DNA of 64,000 bases from Streptomyces sp. NBC_01754. GTDB taxonomy: Bacteria > Actinomycetota > Actinomycetes > Streptomycetales > Streptomycetaceae. Shown here in pieces: positions 1 to 9,797 of the stretch (the first letter of the stretch is position 1; each line of letters opens with the position of its first letter). A model generated the notes under the pieces. The model made no database searches and was not told where the DNA came from. It saw nothing but the letters and a program-made list of their open reading frames with translations. The stretch lies in assembly GCF_035918015.1 (NCBI RefSeq), contig NZ_CP109132.1, forward strand, positions 62,001 to 126,000. Direction: 5' to 3'. Both the position numbers and the translations under genes were made by a program.

Positions 1-1478
1 GGGGTGCGCGCGGCCTGTGCGGTGAAGAGGTCGGCGACCGAGGCGTCGGGGACCGGGGTGGCGTGGCCGGTCCAGGTGTCGAGGAGCAGGGTGCGCTCGG
101 CCGGGTCGAGGAGGTCCAGGCCGGAGAGCGGGGTGTCGGGGTGGGCGACGGCCTCGGTGAGCAGCCGGCCGAGCCGGGCGAGGAGGGCTTCGACGGTCTC
201 GGGGTCGTAGAGGTCGGTGGCGTATTCGGCGGTGATGTCGAGGCCGTCGGGTCGGCCGTCGGGGGTGAGGTGCTCGTCGAAGCCGATGGTCAGGTCGAAT
301 TTGGCGGTGCTGGTGGGTGAGTATTCGGTGCGGGTCCGCAGGCCCGGGAAGTCGGCGCCGGATTCGGTGGCGCCGGCCTGTACCAGGGTCAGCATGACCT
401 GGAAGAGAGGGTGGCGGTCGCCGGTGCGCTCGGGGTTGAGTGCCTCGACGAGCCGGTCGAAGGGCAGGTCCTGGTGGGCCCAGGCGCCGAGGTCGGTGGT
501 ACGGACTCGTTCCAGGAGTTGCCGGAACGTCGGGTCGCCGCTGACGTCGGTGCGCAGGACGAGGGTGTTGACGAAGAAGCCCACGAGGTCGTCGAGTGCT
601 TCGTCGGTGCGGCCGGCGACCGGGGAGCCGACGGGGACGTCGGTGCCGGCTCCGGAGGCGGCGAGGACTGTCGCGAGTGCTGCCTGGGCTGCCATGAAGA
701 GGGTGGCGCCGCTCTCCTTCGCCAGTTCGGCGAGGGCCGCGTGGGTCTGGGGCGGGCAGTGGAGACCACGGGTGTCACCGCGGTAGGAGCTGACGGCGGG
801 GCGGGGCCGGTCGGCGGGGAGGGTGGCCTCGGCCGGCAGTCCGGCCAGCCGTTCACGCCAGTACGCGGTCTGCCGGGTCATGAGGCTGTCCTCGGCGTCG
901 GGTTCGCCGAGCAGTTCGTGCTGCCAGAGGGTGTAGTCGGTGTACTGGATCTCCAGCGGGTCCTGCTCCGGGGCCCGGCCGGTGAGGCGTGCCCGGTAGG
1001 CGTGGGCGAGGTCGCGCAGCAGCGGGGCGATGGACCAGCCGTCGGAGGCGATGTGGTGCATGACGACGAGGAGGACGTGCTCCTGTTCCCGGTCGGGCCC
1101 GGGCTTCGCGGCCGGCCGGCCGTCGGCGAGCCGGATGAGCCGTGCTTCCACGGGGAGGTCGGTGGCGAGGTCGAAGATGTGGGCCGACTCGGCGGCGAGG
1201 ACCTCGGCGAGGCCGGCCTCGTCGGTGTGCAGGACCGGCAGGTCGAGGTGTATGTCTTCGGCGGCGAGGATCTCCTGGTAGGGGGTGCCGTCGCGCTCGG
1301 GGTAGACCGTGCGCAGGCTCTCGTGCCGGGCGACGACGTCGCCGAGAGCCAGGGTCAGTGCCTCGGTGTCGAGGGCGCCGGTCAGGCGGAGTGCCAGCGG
1401 GATGTTGTAGGTGGCCGAGGGGCCCTCCAGTTGGGCGAGGAACCACAGGCGTTGCTGGGCGTATGACAGGGGGATCAC
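1..1478 (-). CDS. NRPS, N-terminal part: condensation domain and start of adenylation domain (runs off left edge)
   Basis: Peptide synthetase extending the chain made by the adjoining upstream NRPS. The reading frame starts at GTG 1478, sharing GTGA with the stop of the upstream NRPS, so the two are translationally coupled. The first residues (VIPLSYAQQRLWFLAQLEG) are the C1 motif of a condensation domain. HHIASDG, the catalytic HHxxxDG motif, lies near 1030-1055. The C domain fills roughly the first 440 residues. At 1-60 the frame enters an adenylation domain (VADLFTAQAARTP). The gene is open to the window edge, so the substrate code, carrier domain and any thioesterase are not visible. A C domain at the N-terminus that directly follows a T-terminated NRPS is the normal junction between subunits. 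Confidence 0.9.
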   Translation of the reverse strand, partial: MIPLSYAQQRLWFLAQLEGPSATYNIPLALRLTGALDTEALTLALGDVVARHESLRTVYPERDGTPYQEILAAEDIHLDLPVLHTDEAGLAEVLAAESAHIFDLATDLPVEARLIRLADGRPAAKPGPDREQEHVLLVVMHHIASDGWSIAPLLRDLAHAYRARLTGRAPEQDPLEIQYTDYTLWQHELLGEPDAEDSLMTRQTAYWRERLAGLPAEATLPADRPRPAVSSYRGDTRGLHCPPQTHAALAELAKESGATLFMAAQAALATVLAASGAGTDVPVGSPVAGRTDEALDDLVGFFVNTLVLRTDVSGDPTFRQLLERVRTTDLGAWAHQDLPFDRLVEALNPERTGDRHPLFQVMLTLVQAGATESGADFPGLRTRTEYSPTSTAKFDLTIGFDEHLTPDGRPDGLDITAEYATDLYDPETVEALLARLGRLLTEAVAHPDTPLSGLDLLDPAERTLLLDTWTGHATPVPDASVADLFTAQAART

Positions 1479-4400
1479 TGGGAGGCTCCCATCCGGCGCA
1501 TCGGCCGCAGCTTCGGGCGCGCGCTCTGGGCGCGGTCGAGCCGCTCGGCCAGGCTGGCCACGTTCGGGTTCTCGAAGAGGGCGGGGACCGGGAGTTCGGC
1601 CCCGAGGGCGGTACGGATCCGGCTGACGAGCCGGGTGGCGAGCAGTGAGTGCCCGCCGAGGCGGAAGAAGTCGTCGTCGATGGAGACGGTGGGGACGCCG
1701 AGGACGTCGGCGAACAGTGCGCAGAGCACTTCCTCGCGGGGGTTGCGCGGGGCGCGGCCGTCGCTCTCGCCGTCGAGTGCGGGCCGCGGCAGGGCGCGGC
1801 GGTCGAGTTTGCCGTTGGCGGTCAGCGGCAGGGCGTCCAGGAGGACGAAGGCGGAGGGGACCATGTAGTCGGGCAGGAGTTCGCCGGCGTGGGTGCGCAG
1901 CGCGTCCGGGTTCCATGGGGTGTCGGTTGTGCCGACGAGGTAGGCGACGAGGCGTTTGTCGCCGGGGCGGTCCTCGCGGACGATCACCGCGGCCTGGGTG
2001 ACGGAGGCGTGTGTCATCAGCGCGGATTCGGTCTCGCCCGGTTCGATGCGGAAGCCTCGCAGTTTCACCTGCTGGTCCGCCCGGCCCAGGTACTCGATCT
2101 CGCCCTTCCGCGACCAGCGCACGAGGTCGCCGGTGCGGTACATGCGGGAACCCGCGGAGCCGTAGGGGTCGGCGACGAACCGTTCAGCGGTGAGCGCGGG
2201 CCGGTCCAGGTAGCCCTGGGCGAGTCCGGTGCCGGCGATGTACAGCTCGCCGGGGACGCCGGGGGCGAGGAGTGCGAGGTGTTCGTCGAGGACGTAGAGG
2301 CGGGTGTTGTCCAGGGGGCGTCCGATGGGGAGGGCGCCGTCGTAGTCGAAGGGCCGGTGCAGCGGGTGCGAGGTGGCGAACGTCGTCGTCTCCGTCGGCC
2401 CGTATCCATTGACCACGATCAGGTCCGGGCAGGCGTCGGTCACCCGGCGCACCGCCTCCGGCGGCACGACGTCACCGCCCGTCCACAGCTCGCCCAGGCC
2501 GGCGAACGCGCCCGGGTCCTCCTCCGCGACCAGCCGGAACAGACCCACCGTGAGCCACAGCCCGGTGATCGACTCCTCGGCGAGGATCTTTGCGAGCGCG
2601 GCGGTGTCGAGCAGCCCGGGTGGGGCGACGACCAGGGTTCCGCCGGACAGCAGGGGCGCCCACAGCTCATAGGTGGTGGCGTCGAAGGCGAGTGGTGAGT
2701 GGAGCAGGACCCGGCGGTGGGCGTCGGAGGTGAAGGCGGTGTCGGCGGCCAGTTCGGCGACGTTGTGGTGGGTGACGACGACGCCCTTCGGTACACCGGT
2801 CGAGCCGGAGGTGAACATCGCGTAGGCCGGTTGTCCGGGGTGGATCTCGATCCAGGGTGCCGTCTCCGGCAGGCCCTGGGTGTCGTCGGCCACGTTCAGG
2901 GTCCGTGCGTCCTGCGGCAGTTCGAGACCGTCCGGCTCGCGGTCGGTGAGGAAGAGCGTGCTGCCGGACATGCGCACGATGAGTTCGATGCGTTCTGTCG
3001 GGTAGCGGGTGTCGAGTGGGACGTACACCGCGCCGGTCTTGACGATCGCGAGGATCGCCACGACGGCTTCGAGGGAGCGTTCGAGGAAGAGGACCACCCG
3101 GGAGCCGGGCCGTGCGCCCTGTTCGATCAGCCGGTGGGCCAGCCGGTTGGCGCGCCGGTCGAGCTCCGCGTACGTGAGGTGGCGGCCGGCCAGGGTGACG
3201 GCGACGGCGTCCGGTGTGCGGGCGGCCTGGGCGGCGAACAGCTGGGGCAGTGAGGCGGCGGGACGGCTGTGCGGGGTGCCGTGCCAGGTGTCGAGGAGTT
3301 GCCTGCGTTCCTGGGCAGCCAGTACGTCGAGGTCCGCGATCGGGACGTCCGGGGTGCCGGCGGCCGCTTCGAGGAGGCGGACCAGCCGTGCGGTGACGGC
3401 CGAGACGGTGGCGGGGTCGTAGAGGTCGGTGGCGTATTCGACGGTGATGCCGAGGCCGGCCGGGCCGCCGTCGCCGGTCCGGTGCTCGTGGAAGGTGAAG
3501 GTCAGGTCGAACTTGGCGATGTCGAGTGCGGTGAACTCGGACTCGGCTCGCAGGCCGCCGAGTTCGGGCACCGGACCTGCCGCGTCGGTCACCGACAGCA
3601 TGACCTGGAAGAGCGAGTGGCGGGCTGCGGAGCGCTCGGGATTGAGTGTCTCCACGAGCCGGTCGAAGGGGACGTCCTGGTGGGCCCAGGCCGCGAGGTC
3701 GGTGGCCCGGACCCGCTCCAGGAGTTCGCGGAAGGTCGGGTTGCCGCTGACGTCGGTGCGCAGGACCAGTGTGTTGACGAAGAAGCCGACCAGGTCTTCC
3801 AGGGCTTCGTCGGTGCGGCCGGCGACGGGTGAGCCGAGCGGGATGTCGGGGCCCGCCCCGGAGCGTGTCAGGAGGACCGCGGTGGCCGCCTGGGCGACCA
3901 TGAAGAGCGTGGTGCCGTTCTCGCGGGCCAGCCGGGTCAGCGCCTCGTGGAGATCGGCGGGGCACTGGACGGTCAGTGAGGCGCCCCGGTACGAGGCGGT
4001 GGCCGGCCGGGCCCGGTCGGCGGGGAGGGTCACCTCCTGAGGGAGCCGCTCCAGGGCGCCGCGCCAGTAGGCGAGCTGGCGGTCCTCGTGGTCGGCGAGG
4101 AGGTCGCGCTGCCACAGGGCGTAGTCGGCGTACTGGACGGGCAGTGGCTCCCACGCGGGTGCGGTGCCTTCGGTGCGGGCGGTGTAGGCGGTGCCGAGGT
4201 CCCGCATGAGGGGTGTGTGGGACCAGCCGTCGGAGGCGATGTGGTGTACGACCAGGAGCAGGACGTGCTGGTCGTCGGAGATCTTCACCAGGTCGGCGCG
4301 GATCGGCAGTTCGCGGGAGAGGTCGAAGGTGGTGGCGGAGAGATCCCGCAGGACGGCGGGGAGCGCGTCGGCCGTGGCCGGGATGACGGGGAGATCGACG

Positions 4401-7400
4401 CGTGCCTCGTCGGCCGGCACGGCCAGCTGGTACGGGGTGCCCTGTTCGGCGGGGAAGACCGTGCGGAGTGCCTCGTGGCGGCCGATGACGTCGCGGAGGG
4501 CCAGGTGCAGCGCGTCGGCGTCGAGGGCGCCGGTGAGGCGGACGGCGAGGGGGATGTTGTAGGTGGCGGAGGGTCCCTCCATCTGGTCGAGGAACCACAG
4601 GCGGCGCTGGGCCGCGGAGAGCGGGACGCGGTCCGGCCGTGCGGCGGCGCCGAGGACCGGGCGGCGGTCTCCGCCGTCGGTCTCGGCGAGGAACTGGGCG
4701 AACCGGGCGACGCTGGGGCAGCGGAAGAGGTCGCGTACGGAGACCCGGGCGCCGAGGAGCTGCCGGATGCGGCTGACCAGTCTTGTGCCGAGGAGGGAGT
4801 GGCCGCCGAGGCGGAAGAAGTCGTCGTCGATGGAGACGGCCGGCAGCCCGAGGGCGTCGGCGAACAGCCCGCAGAGGACTTCCTCGGTGGGAGTGCGGCC
4901 CTGGCGTCCCCCGACGCCGCCGCCGGTACGCGGGGCGGGCAGGGCGCGGCGGTCGAGTTTGCCGTTGGCGGTCAGCGGCAGGACGTCGAGTTCCACGAAG
5001 GCGGAGGGCACCATGTACTCCGCGAGCCGGTGCACGCAGTCACGGCGCAGGACGTCGGTGTCGATACGGGTTCCCGCAGCCGGGACGGTGTAGGCGACGA
5101 GGCGTTTGTCGCCGGGCCGGTCCTCGCGGACGATCACCGCGGCCTGGGCCACGAAGGCCTGGTCGAGCAGAACCGTCTCGATCTCACCGGGCTCGATACG
5201 GAAACCGCGGAGCTTGACCTGCTGGTCCGCACGGCCCTCGAAGACCATCTCACCGTGCTCGTTCCAGCGGGCGAGATCTCCGGTACGGTACATCCGCTCA
5301 CCGGCGGGCCCGAACGGATCGGCGACGAACCGCTCCGCCGACAGAGCAGCACGCCCGAGATACCCCCGGGCCAGATGCGTGCCCGCAACGTACAGCTCCC
5401 CCACCACCCCGGGAACGACAGGCCGCAGCCGCGCATCGAGAACATACATACGCGTATTGGCCATCGGAACACCCAGATGAAGACGCTCGACCGCCCGCCG
5501 GGCAGCACCGAAGACCTGATAACTGCAGAAAACCGTGGACTCGGTCGGACCATAGGCATGGACCACGGACGTCGCCGGACAGGCGTCAAGCACCTTCCGC
5601 AACGCGACCGGAGACAGCACATCACCGCCCGTCCAGATCTCCGACAGACCCGCCAGACACTCCACAGCCTCCGAGGCCATCGCGTCGAAAAGCGCCGTCG
5701 TGAAATACACCGCACTGATCCCGTGCCGCACCAGCGCCTCACCCAGCTCGGCGACATCGACCTTCACGACCGGAAGAACGACAGCCGTCCCGCCACTCAG
5801 CAACGGAACCCACAACTCATAGGTCGAGGAATCAAAAGCGAGCGGCGAATACGCAAGCACCCTCCGATGCCGCTCCCCCGCACCCCACCACGGATCAAGC
5901 GCCAGCTCGACCACATTACGGTGCGTATTGGCAACACCCTTCGGCATACCACTCGAACCCGACGTGTACATCACATAGGCAAGCTGATCGGGGTGGACCG
6001 CCACATCGAGCGGGCCGGTCTCGGTGTCGGCGAGGAGCGCGGCGATGTCGGGGGCGGCGATGTCGGGGGCGGCGAACACGTCCAGGCCGCGGGCGAACGG
6101 CACTTCGTCTGCGGAGCGGTCGGTGACGAGGAGCGGGGCGCCGGTGTCGGCGAGGATGAAGGCGAGGCGGTTCTCCGGCTGGCGCGGGTCGAGCGGGACA
6201 TACGCGCCGCCGCTCTTGAGGACGGCGAGGGCCGCGATCATGAACTCTGCCGAGCGGTCGAGGTAGAGGCCGGTGGTGGAACCGGGCTGGATGCCCCGCG
6301 CGGCCAGCCGGCGGGCGAATACGTCCGAGGCGCGGTCCAGCTCGCGGTAGCTCATCGTCCGCCTGCCGCACTCCAGCGCCACGGCGTCCGGGGTCCGGGC
6401 GGCCTGCGCGGCGAACAGCCCGTGCAGTGTGCCCTGGGGCAGGGCGGCGGCGGTGTCGTTGTAGTCCGTGAGCAGCTCGCGGCGTTGGCGGGCCGAGAGC
6501 AGTTCGATGTCGGCGACCTTGACGTCCGGGTCGGCGATGGCGGCGTCCAGGACCCGCGCGAGGCGTTCGGCGGCTGCCTCGACGGTGTCGGCGTCGTACA
6601 GGTCGGTGGCGTACTCCAGGACGATGTCGAGTCCGTCGGGGTGGCCGGCCCGGTCGCGGTGCTCGTAGAAGTTGACGGTCAGGTCGAATTTTGCGGTGCC
6701 CGCGCTGAGTTGCCGGGCCTCGGCACCCACCCCGGGGAGTTTCGGTGTCGCCTCGGCTGCTTCGGCGAGGGTGAGCATGACCTGGAAGAGGGGGTGGCGG
6801 GCCGCGGAGCGCTCGGGGTTGAGGGCCTCGACGAGCCGGTCGAAGGGAAGTTCCTGCTGTGCCCAGGCTGCCAGGTCGGTCTCGCGGACCCGGTCGAGGA
6901 GTTCGCGGAAGGTCGGGTCTCCGGAGACGTCGGTGCGCAGGACCAGTGTGTTGGCGAAGAAACCGACCAGGTCTTCCAGGGCTTCGTCGGTGCGGCCGGC
7001 GACGAGGGAGCCGAGCGGGATGTCGGTACCGGCGCCGGAGCGTGCCAGGAGGACCGCGGTGGCCGCCTGGGCGGCCATGAAGAGGGTGACGCCGTGCTCG
7101 CGGGCCAGGGTGGTGAGAGCCTGGTGGGTCTCGGCCGGGCAGTGCACGGTGTGGGTGGCGCCGAGGTAGGAGGCCACGACCGGGCGGGGCCGGCTGGTGG
7201 GCAGGGTCACCTCGGTGGGCAGCCGGTCGAGTGTCTCGCGCCAGTGGGCGAGCTGCTTCTCCTCGTGGTCGGCGAGGAGGTCGCGCTGCCACAGGGCGTA
7301 GTCGGCGTACTGGACGGGCAGTGGCTCCCACGCGGGTGCGGTGCCTTCGGCGCGGGCGGTGTAGGCGGTGCCGAGGTCCCGCATGAGGGGTGTGTGGGAC

Positions 7401-9673
7401 CAGCCGTCGGAGGCGATGTGGTGGGTGACGAGGGCGAGGACGCTTCGGTTCGGGGCGGTCTCGAACAGCACCGCGTGCAGGGGAAGTTCGGTGGCGAGGT
7501 CGAAGAGGTGCGCGGTCTCGTCGGCCAGCCGGCCGGGCAGTTCGTCCTCGGTGGCGCAGACGACGCTCAGCGGGACGGTCGTTTCGTCGGCGGGGGTGAT
7601 GTGCTGCCGGGGCTCTCCCTCGTGGACGGGGTAGGTCGTTCGCAGGACCTCGTGGCGGGTGAGGACGTCGGCGAGGGCCTGCCGCAGGGTTTCGGGGTCG
7701 ACGGGGCCGGTGAGGCGGACGGCGAGGGGGATGTTGTAGGTGGCGGAGGGTCCCTCCATCTGGTCGAGGAACCACAGGCGGCGCTGGGCCGCGGAGAGCG
7801 GGAGGTCGTCGTCGCAGCGGCCGGCGGCGGTGAGCGCGGGGCGCAGGGCCGCGCCGGAGCCCGTGGCGATCCGCTGGGCGAGTGAGGCGACGGTGGGGTG
7901 CTGGAAGAAGTCGGGCAGGGAGAGCTCGGTGGCGAGGGCGGTGCGGATGCGGCCGACGAGGCGGGTGGCGAGGAGGGAGTGGCCGCCGAGGCGGAAGAAG
8001 TCGTCGTCGATGGAGACGGCCGGCAGCCCGAGGGCGTCGGCGAACAGCCCGCAGAGGACTTCCTCGGTGGGAGTGCGGCCCTGGCGTCCCCCGGCGCCGC
8101 CGCCGGTACGCGGGGCGGGCAGGGCGCGGCGGTCGAGTTTGCCGTTGGCGGTCAGCGGCAGGACGTCGAGTTCCACGAAGGCGGAGGGCACCATGTACTC
8201 CGCGAGCCGGTGCACGCAGTCACGGCGCAGGACGTCGGTGTCGATACGGGTTCCCGCAGCCGGGACGGTGTAGGCGACGAGGCGTTTGTCGCCGGGCCGG
8301 TCCTCGCGGACGATCACCGCGGCCTGGGCCACGAAGGCCTGGTCGAGCAGAACCGTCTCGATCTCACCGGGCTCGATACGGAAACCGCGGAGCTTGACCT
8401 GCTGGTCCGCACGGCCCTCGAAGACCATCTCACCGTGCTCGTTCCAGCGGGCGAGATCTCCGGTACGGTACATCCGCTCACCGGCGGGCCCGAACGGATC
8501 GGCGACGAACCGCTCCGCCGACAGAGCAGCACGCCCGAGATACCCCCGGGCCAGATGCGTGCCCGCAACGTACAGCTCCCCCACCACCCCGGGAACGACA
8601 GGCCGCAGCCGCGCATCGAGAACATACATACGCGTATTGGCCATCGGAACACCCAGATGAAGACGCTCGACCGCCCGCCGGGCAGCACCGAAGACCTGAT
8701 AACTGCAGAAAACCGTGGACTCGGTCGGACCATAGGCATGGACCACGGACGTCGCCGGACAGGCGTCAAGCACCTTCCGCAACGCGACCGGAGACAGCAC
8801 ATCACCGCCCGTCCAGATCTCCGACAGACCCGCCAGACACTCCACAGCCTCCGAGGCCATCGCGTCGAAAAGCGCCGTCGTGAAATACACCGCACTGATC
8901 CCGTGCCGCACCAGCGCCTCACCCAGCTCGGCGACATCGACCTTCACGACCGGAAGAACGACAGCCGTCCCGCCACTCAGCAACGGAACCCACAACTCAT
9001 AGGTCGAGGAATCAAAAGCGAGCGGCGAATACGCAAGCACCCTCCGATGCCGCTCCCCCGCACCCCACCACGGATCAAGCGCCAGCTCGACCACATTACG
9101 GTGCGTATTGGCAACACCCTTCGGCATACCACTCGAACCCGACGTGTACATCACATAGGCAAGCTGATCGGGGTGGACCGCCACATCGAGCGGGCTCGTG
9201 TCCTGCTGCGGCAGGGTCATGTCCTCGGTGAGCCGGAGCACGGGGACTTCGCCGGCGAAGGCCACGTCCTGCTCGTCGCGGTCGGTGACGAGCAGGACGG
9301 CGCCGGTGTCGGCGAGGATGAAGGCCTGTCGTTCTTCCGGCTGGCGCGGGTCGAGCGGGACATACGCGCCGCCGGTCTTCAGGACCGCGAGCATCGCGAC
9401 GACGTAGGCGAGGGAGCGGTCCTGGAAGAGGGCAACGCCGTCGCCGGGCCGGACGCCCCGGTTCCGCAGCGTGTGAGCCAGTGCCGAGGCGGCCGACTCC
9501 AGTGCGTGGTAGGTGAGTTCGTGTTCTCCGCACACCAGCGCCACGGCGTCCGGGGTCCGGGCGGCCTGCGCGGCGAACAACTCGTGCAGGGCACCCTCGG
9601 GGAGTCGCACGGCGGTGCTGTTGTACTCGTCGGTGTCGACGGCGGGGGCCTGCACGGTGGGCTGGTGAGACAT
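1475..9673 (-). CDS. Three-module NRPS, A-T-C-A-T-C-A-T
   Basis: 2,732-residue peptide synthetase. Approximate layout: A1 1-520 (TSGSSGMPKG near 174), T1 530-605 (LGGHSLL near 563), C1 620-1050 (HHIASDG near 754), A2 1070-1580, T2 1590-1665, C2 1680-2120 (HHIASDG near 1812), A3 2130-2635 (TSGSTGVPKG), T3 2645-2720. There is no E, MT or TE domain. Specificity residues read by eye against GrsA: A1 and A2 both DSYYITAVFK, which I cannot assign; A3 DAYWLTGTFK, matching the common Val code DAFWIGGTFK at 7 of 10. A1/T1 and A2/T2 are almost identical in DNA (see the repeat entries), so two identical residues at the start of the chain are expected. The N-terminus has no C domain but keeps a C-to-A linker-like stretch (YNSTAVRLPEGALHELFAAQ). 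Start ATG 9673 follows a weak GAGAAG. MbtH at 13726 is a likely partner. Confidence 0.95.
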   Translation of the reverse strand: MSHQPTVQAPAVDTDEYNSTAVRLPEGALHELFAAQAARTPDAVALVCGEHELTYHALESAASALAHTLRNRGVRPGDGVALFQDRSLAYVVAMLAVLKTGGAYVPLDPRQPEERQAFILADTGAVLLVTDRDEQDVAFAGEVPVLRLTEDMTLPQQDTSPLDVAVHPDQLAYVMYTSGSSGMPKGVANTHRNVVELALDPWWGAGERHRRVLAYSPLAFDSSTYELWVPLLSGGTAVVLPVVKVDVAELGEALVRHGISAVYFTTALFDAMASEAVECLAGLSEIWTGGDVLSPVALRKVLDACPATSVVHAYGPTESTVFCSYQVFGAARRAVERLHLGVPMANTRMYVLDARLRPVVPGVVGELYVAGTHLARGYLGRAALSAERFVADPFGPAGERMYRTGDLARWNEHGEMVFEGRADQQVKLRGFRIEPGEIETVLLDQAFVAQAAVIVREDRPGDKRLVAYTVPAAGTRIDTDVLRRDCVHRLAEYMVPSAFVELDVLPLTANGKLDRRALPAPRTGGGAGGRQGRTPTEEVLCGLFADALGLPAVSIDDDFFRLGGHSLLATRLVGRIRTALATELSLPDFFQHPTVASLAQRIATGSGAALRPALTAAGRCDDDLPLSAAQRRLWFLDQMEGPSATYNIPLAVRLTGPVDPETLRQALADVLTRHEVLRTTYPVHEGEPRQHITPADETTVPLSVVCATEDELPGRLADETAHLFDLATELPLHAVLFETAPNRSVLALVTHHIASDGWSHTPLMRDLGTAYTARAEGTAPAWEPLPVQYADYALWQRDLLADHEEKQLAHWRETLDRLPTEVTLPTSRPRPVVASYLGATHTVHCPAETHQALTTLAREHGVTLFMAAQAATAVLLARSGAGTDIPLGSLVAGRTDEALEDLVGFFANTLVLRTDVSGDPTFRELLDRVRETDLAAWAQQELPFDRLVEALNPERSAARHPLFQVMLTLAEAAEATPKLPGVGAEARQLSAGTAKFDLTVNFYEHRDRAGHPDGLDIVLEYATDLYDADTVEAAAERLARVLDAAIADPDVKVADIELLSARQRRELLTDYNDTAAALPQGTLHGLFAAQAARTPDAVALECGRRTMSYRELDRASDVFARRLAARGIQPGSTTGLYLDRSAEFMIAALAVLKSGGAYVPLDPRQPENRLAFILADTGAPLLVTDRSADEVPFARGLDVFAAPDIAAPDIAALLADTETGPLDVAVHPDQLAYVMYTSGSSGMPKGVANTHRNVVELALDPWWGAGERHRRVLAYSPLAFDSSTYELWVPLLSGGTAVVLPVVKVDVAELGEALVRHGISAVYFTTALFDAMASEAVECLAGLSEIWTGGDVLSPVALRKVLDACPATSVVHAYGPTESTVFCSYQVFGAARRAVERLHLGVPMANTRMYVLDARLRPVVPGVVGELYVAGTHLARGYLGRAALSAERFVADPFGPAGERMYRTGDLARWNEHGEMVFEGRADQQVKLRGFRIEPGEIETVLLDQAFVAQAAVIVREDRPGDKRLVAYTVPAAGTRIDTDVLRRDCVHRLAEYMVPSAFVELDVLPLTANGKLDRRALPAPRTGGGVGGRQGRTPTEEVLCGLFADALGLPAVSIDDDFFRLGGHSLLGTRLVSRIRQLLGARVSVRDLFRCPSVARFAQFLAETDGGDRRPVLGAAARPDRVPLSAAQRRLWFLDQMEGPSATYNIPLAVRLTGALDADALHLALRDVIGRHEALRTVFPAEQGTPYQLAVPADEARVDLPVIPATADALPAVLRDLSATTFDLSRELPIRADLVKISDDQHVLLLVVHHIASDGWSHTPLMRDLGTAYTARTEGTAPAWEPLPVQYADYALWQRDLLADHEDRQLAYWRGALERLPQEVTLPADRARPATASYRGASLTVQCPADLHEALTRLARENGTTLFMVAQAATAVLLTRSGAGPDIPLGSPVAGRTDEALEDLVGFFVNTLVLRTDVSGNPTFRELLERVRATDLAAWAHQDVPFDRLVETLNPERSAARHSLFQVMLSVTDAAGPVPELGGLRAESEFTALDIAKFDLTFTFHEHRTGDGGPAGLGITVEYATDLYDPATVSAVTARLVRLLEAAAGTPDVPIADLDVLAAQERRQLLDTWHGTPHSRPAASLPQLFAAQAARTPDAVAVTLAGRHLTYAELDRRANRLAHRLIEQGARPGSRVVLFLERSLEAVVAILAIVKTGAVYVPLDTRYPTERIELIVRMSGSTLFLTDREPDGLELPQDARTLNVADDTQGLPETAPWIEIHPGQPAYAMFTSGSTGVPKGVVVTHHNVAELAADTAFTSDAHRRVLLHSPLAFDATTYELWAPLLSGGTLVVAPPGLLDTAALAKILAEESITGLWLTVGLFRLVAEEDPGAFAGLGELWTGGDVVPPEAVRRVTDACPDLIVVNGYGPTETTTFATSHPLHRPFDYDGALPIGRPLDNTRLYVLDEHLALLAPGVPGELYIAGTGLAQGYLDRPALTAERFVADPYGSAGSRMYRTGDLVRWSRKGEIEYLGRADQQVKLRGFRIEPGETESALMTHASVTQAAVIVREDRPGDKRLVAYLVGTTDTPWNPDALRTHAGELLPDYMVPSAFVLLDALPLTANGKLDRRALPRPALDGESDGRAPRNPREEVLCALFADVLGVPTVSIDDDFFRLGGHSLLATRLVSRIRTALGAELPVPALFENPNVASLAERLDRAQSARPKLRPMRRMGASQ
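4789..6015 (-). repeat. Near-perfect internal duplication, copy 2 (A2 core to T2)
   Basis: This 1,227-bp segment pairs with 7969-9195 at a constant offset of 3,180 bp. Reading line by line I found one mismatch, A at 4914 against G at 8094 on the + strand, giving one Val/Ala change. It encodes residues about 1220-1629, from the A3 motif through the T2 HSLL motif. Identity stops abruptly at both ends. Part of it (about 5320-6000) is visibly less GC-rich than its surroundings. Confidence 0.95.
7969..9195 (-). repeat. Near-perfect internal duplication, copy 1 (A1 core to T1)
   Basis: Partner of 4789-6015. It encodes residues about 160-569 of the NRPS. Beyond its edges the two modules diverge to ordinary paralogue levels, which points to recent gene conversion or segmental duplication rather than old module duplication. 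Confidence 0.95.
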
Positions 9674-9797
9674 CTTCTCGACCCATTCTCGAAGGTTCGG
9701 GCGTGCACGGGTATCTCGCGGCGTGCCGGGCGTCCCGTGCGGCCACGACGGGGAATCGCGAGTGTGGTGCTGAGGCGGGGCCAGGCGGTGCCGGCGT

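Noticed and set aside
4088..7885. Plus-strand open frame of 1,265 codons opposite the NRPS
   Set aside because: It is the GC-driven antisense shadow of the NRPS, with Gly/Val/Glu-rich composition and no domain. The minus-strand frame carries all NRPS motifs.
4789..9195. Treating the A-domain duplication purely as an assembly artefact
   Set aside because: The two copies differ at one base and the flanking and intervening C domain sequence is distinct, so both copies are probably real; kept as a finding with long-read check.
1..9673. Epimerisation, methylation or thioesterase domains in the NRPS part
   Set aside because: No matching motif was found between or after the A, T and C domains visible in the window.
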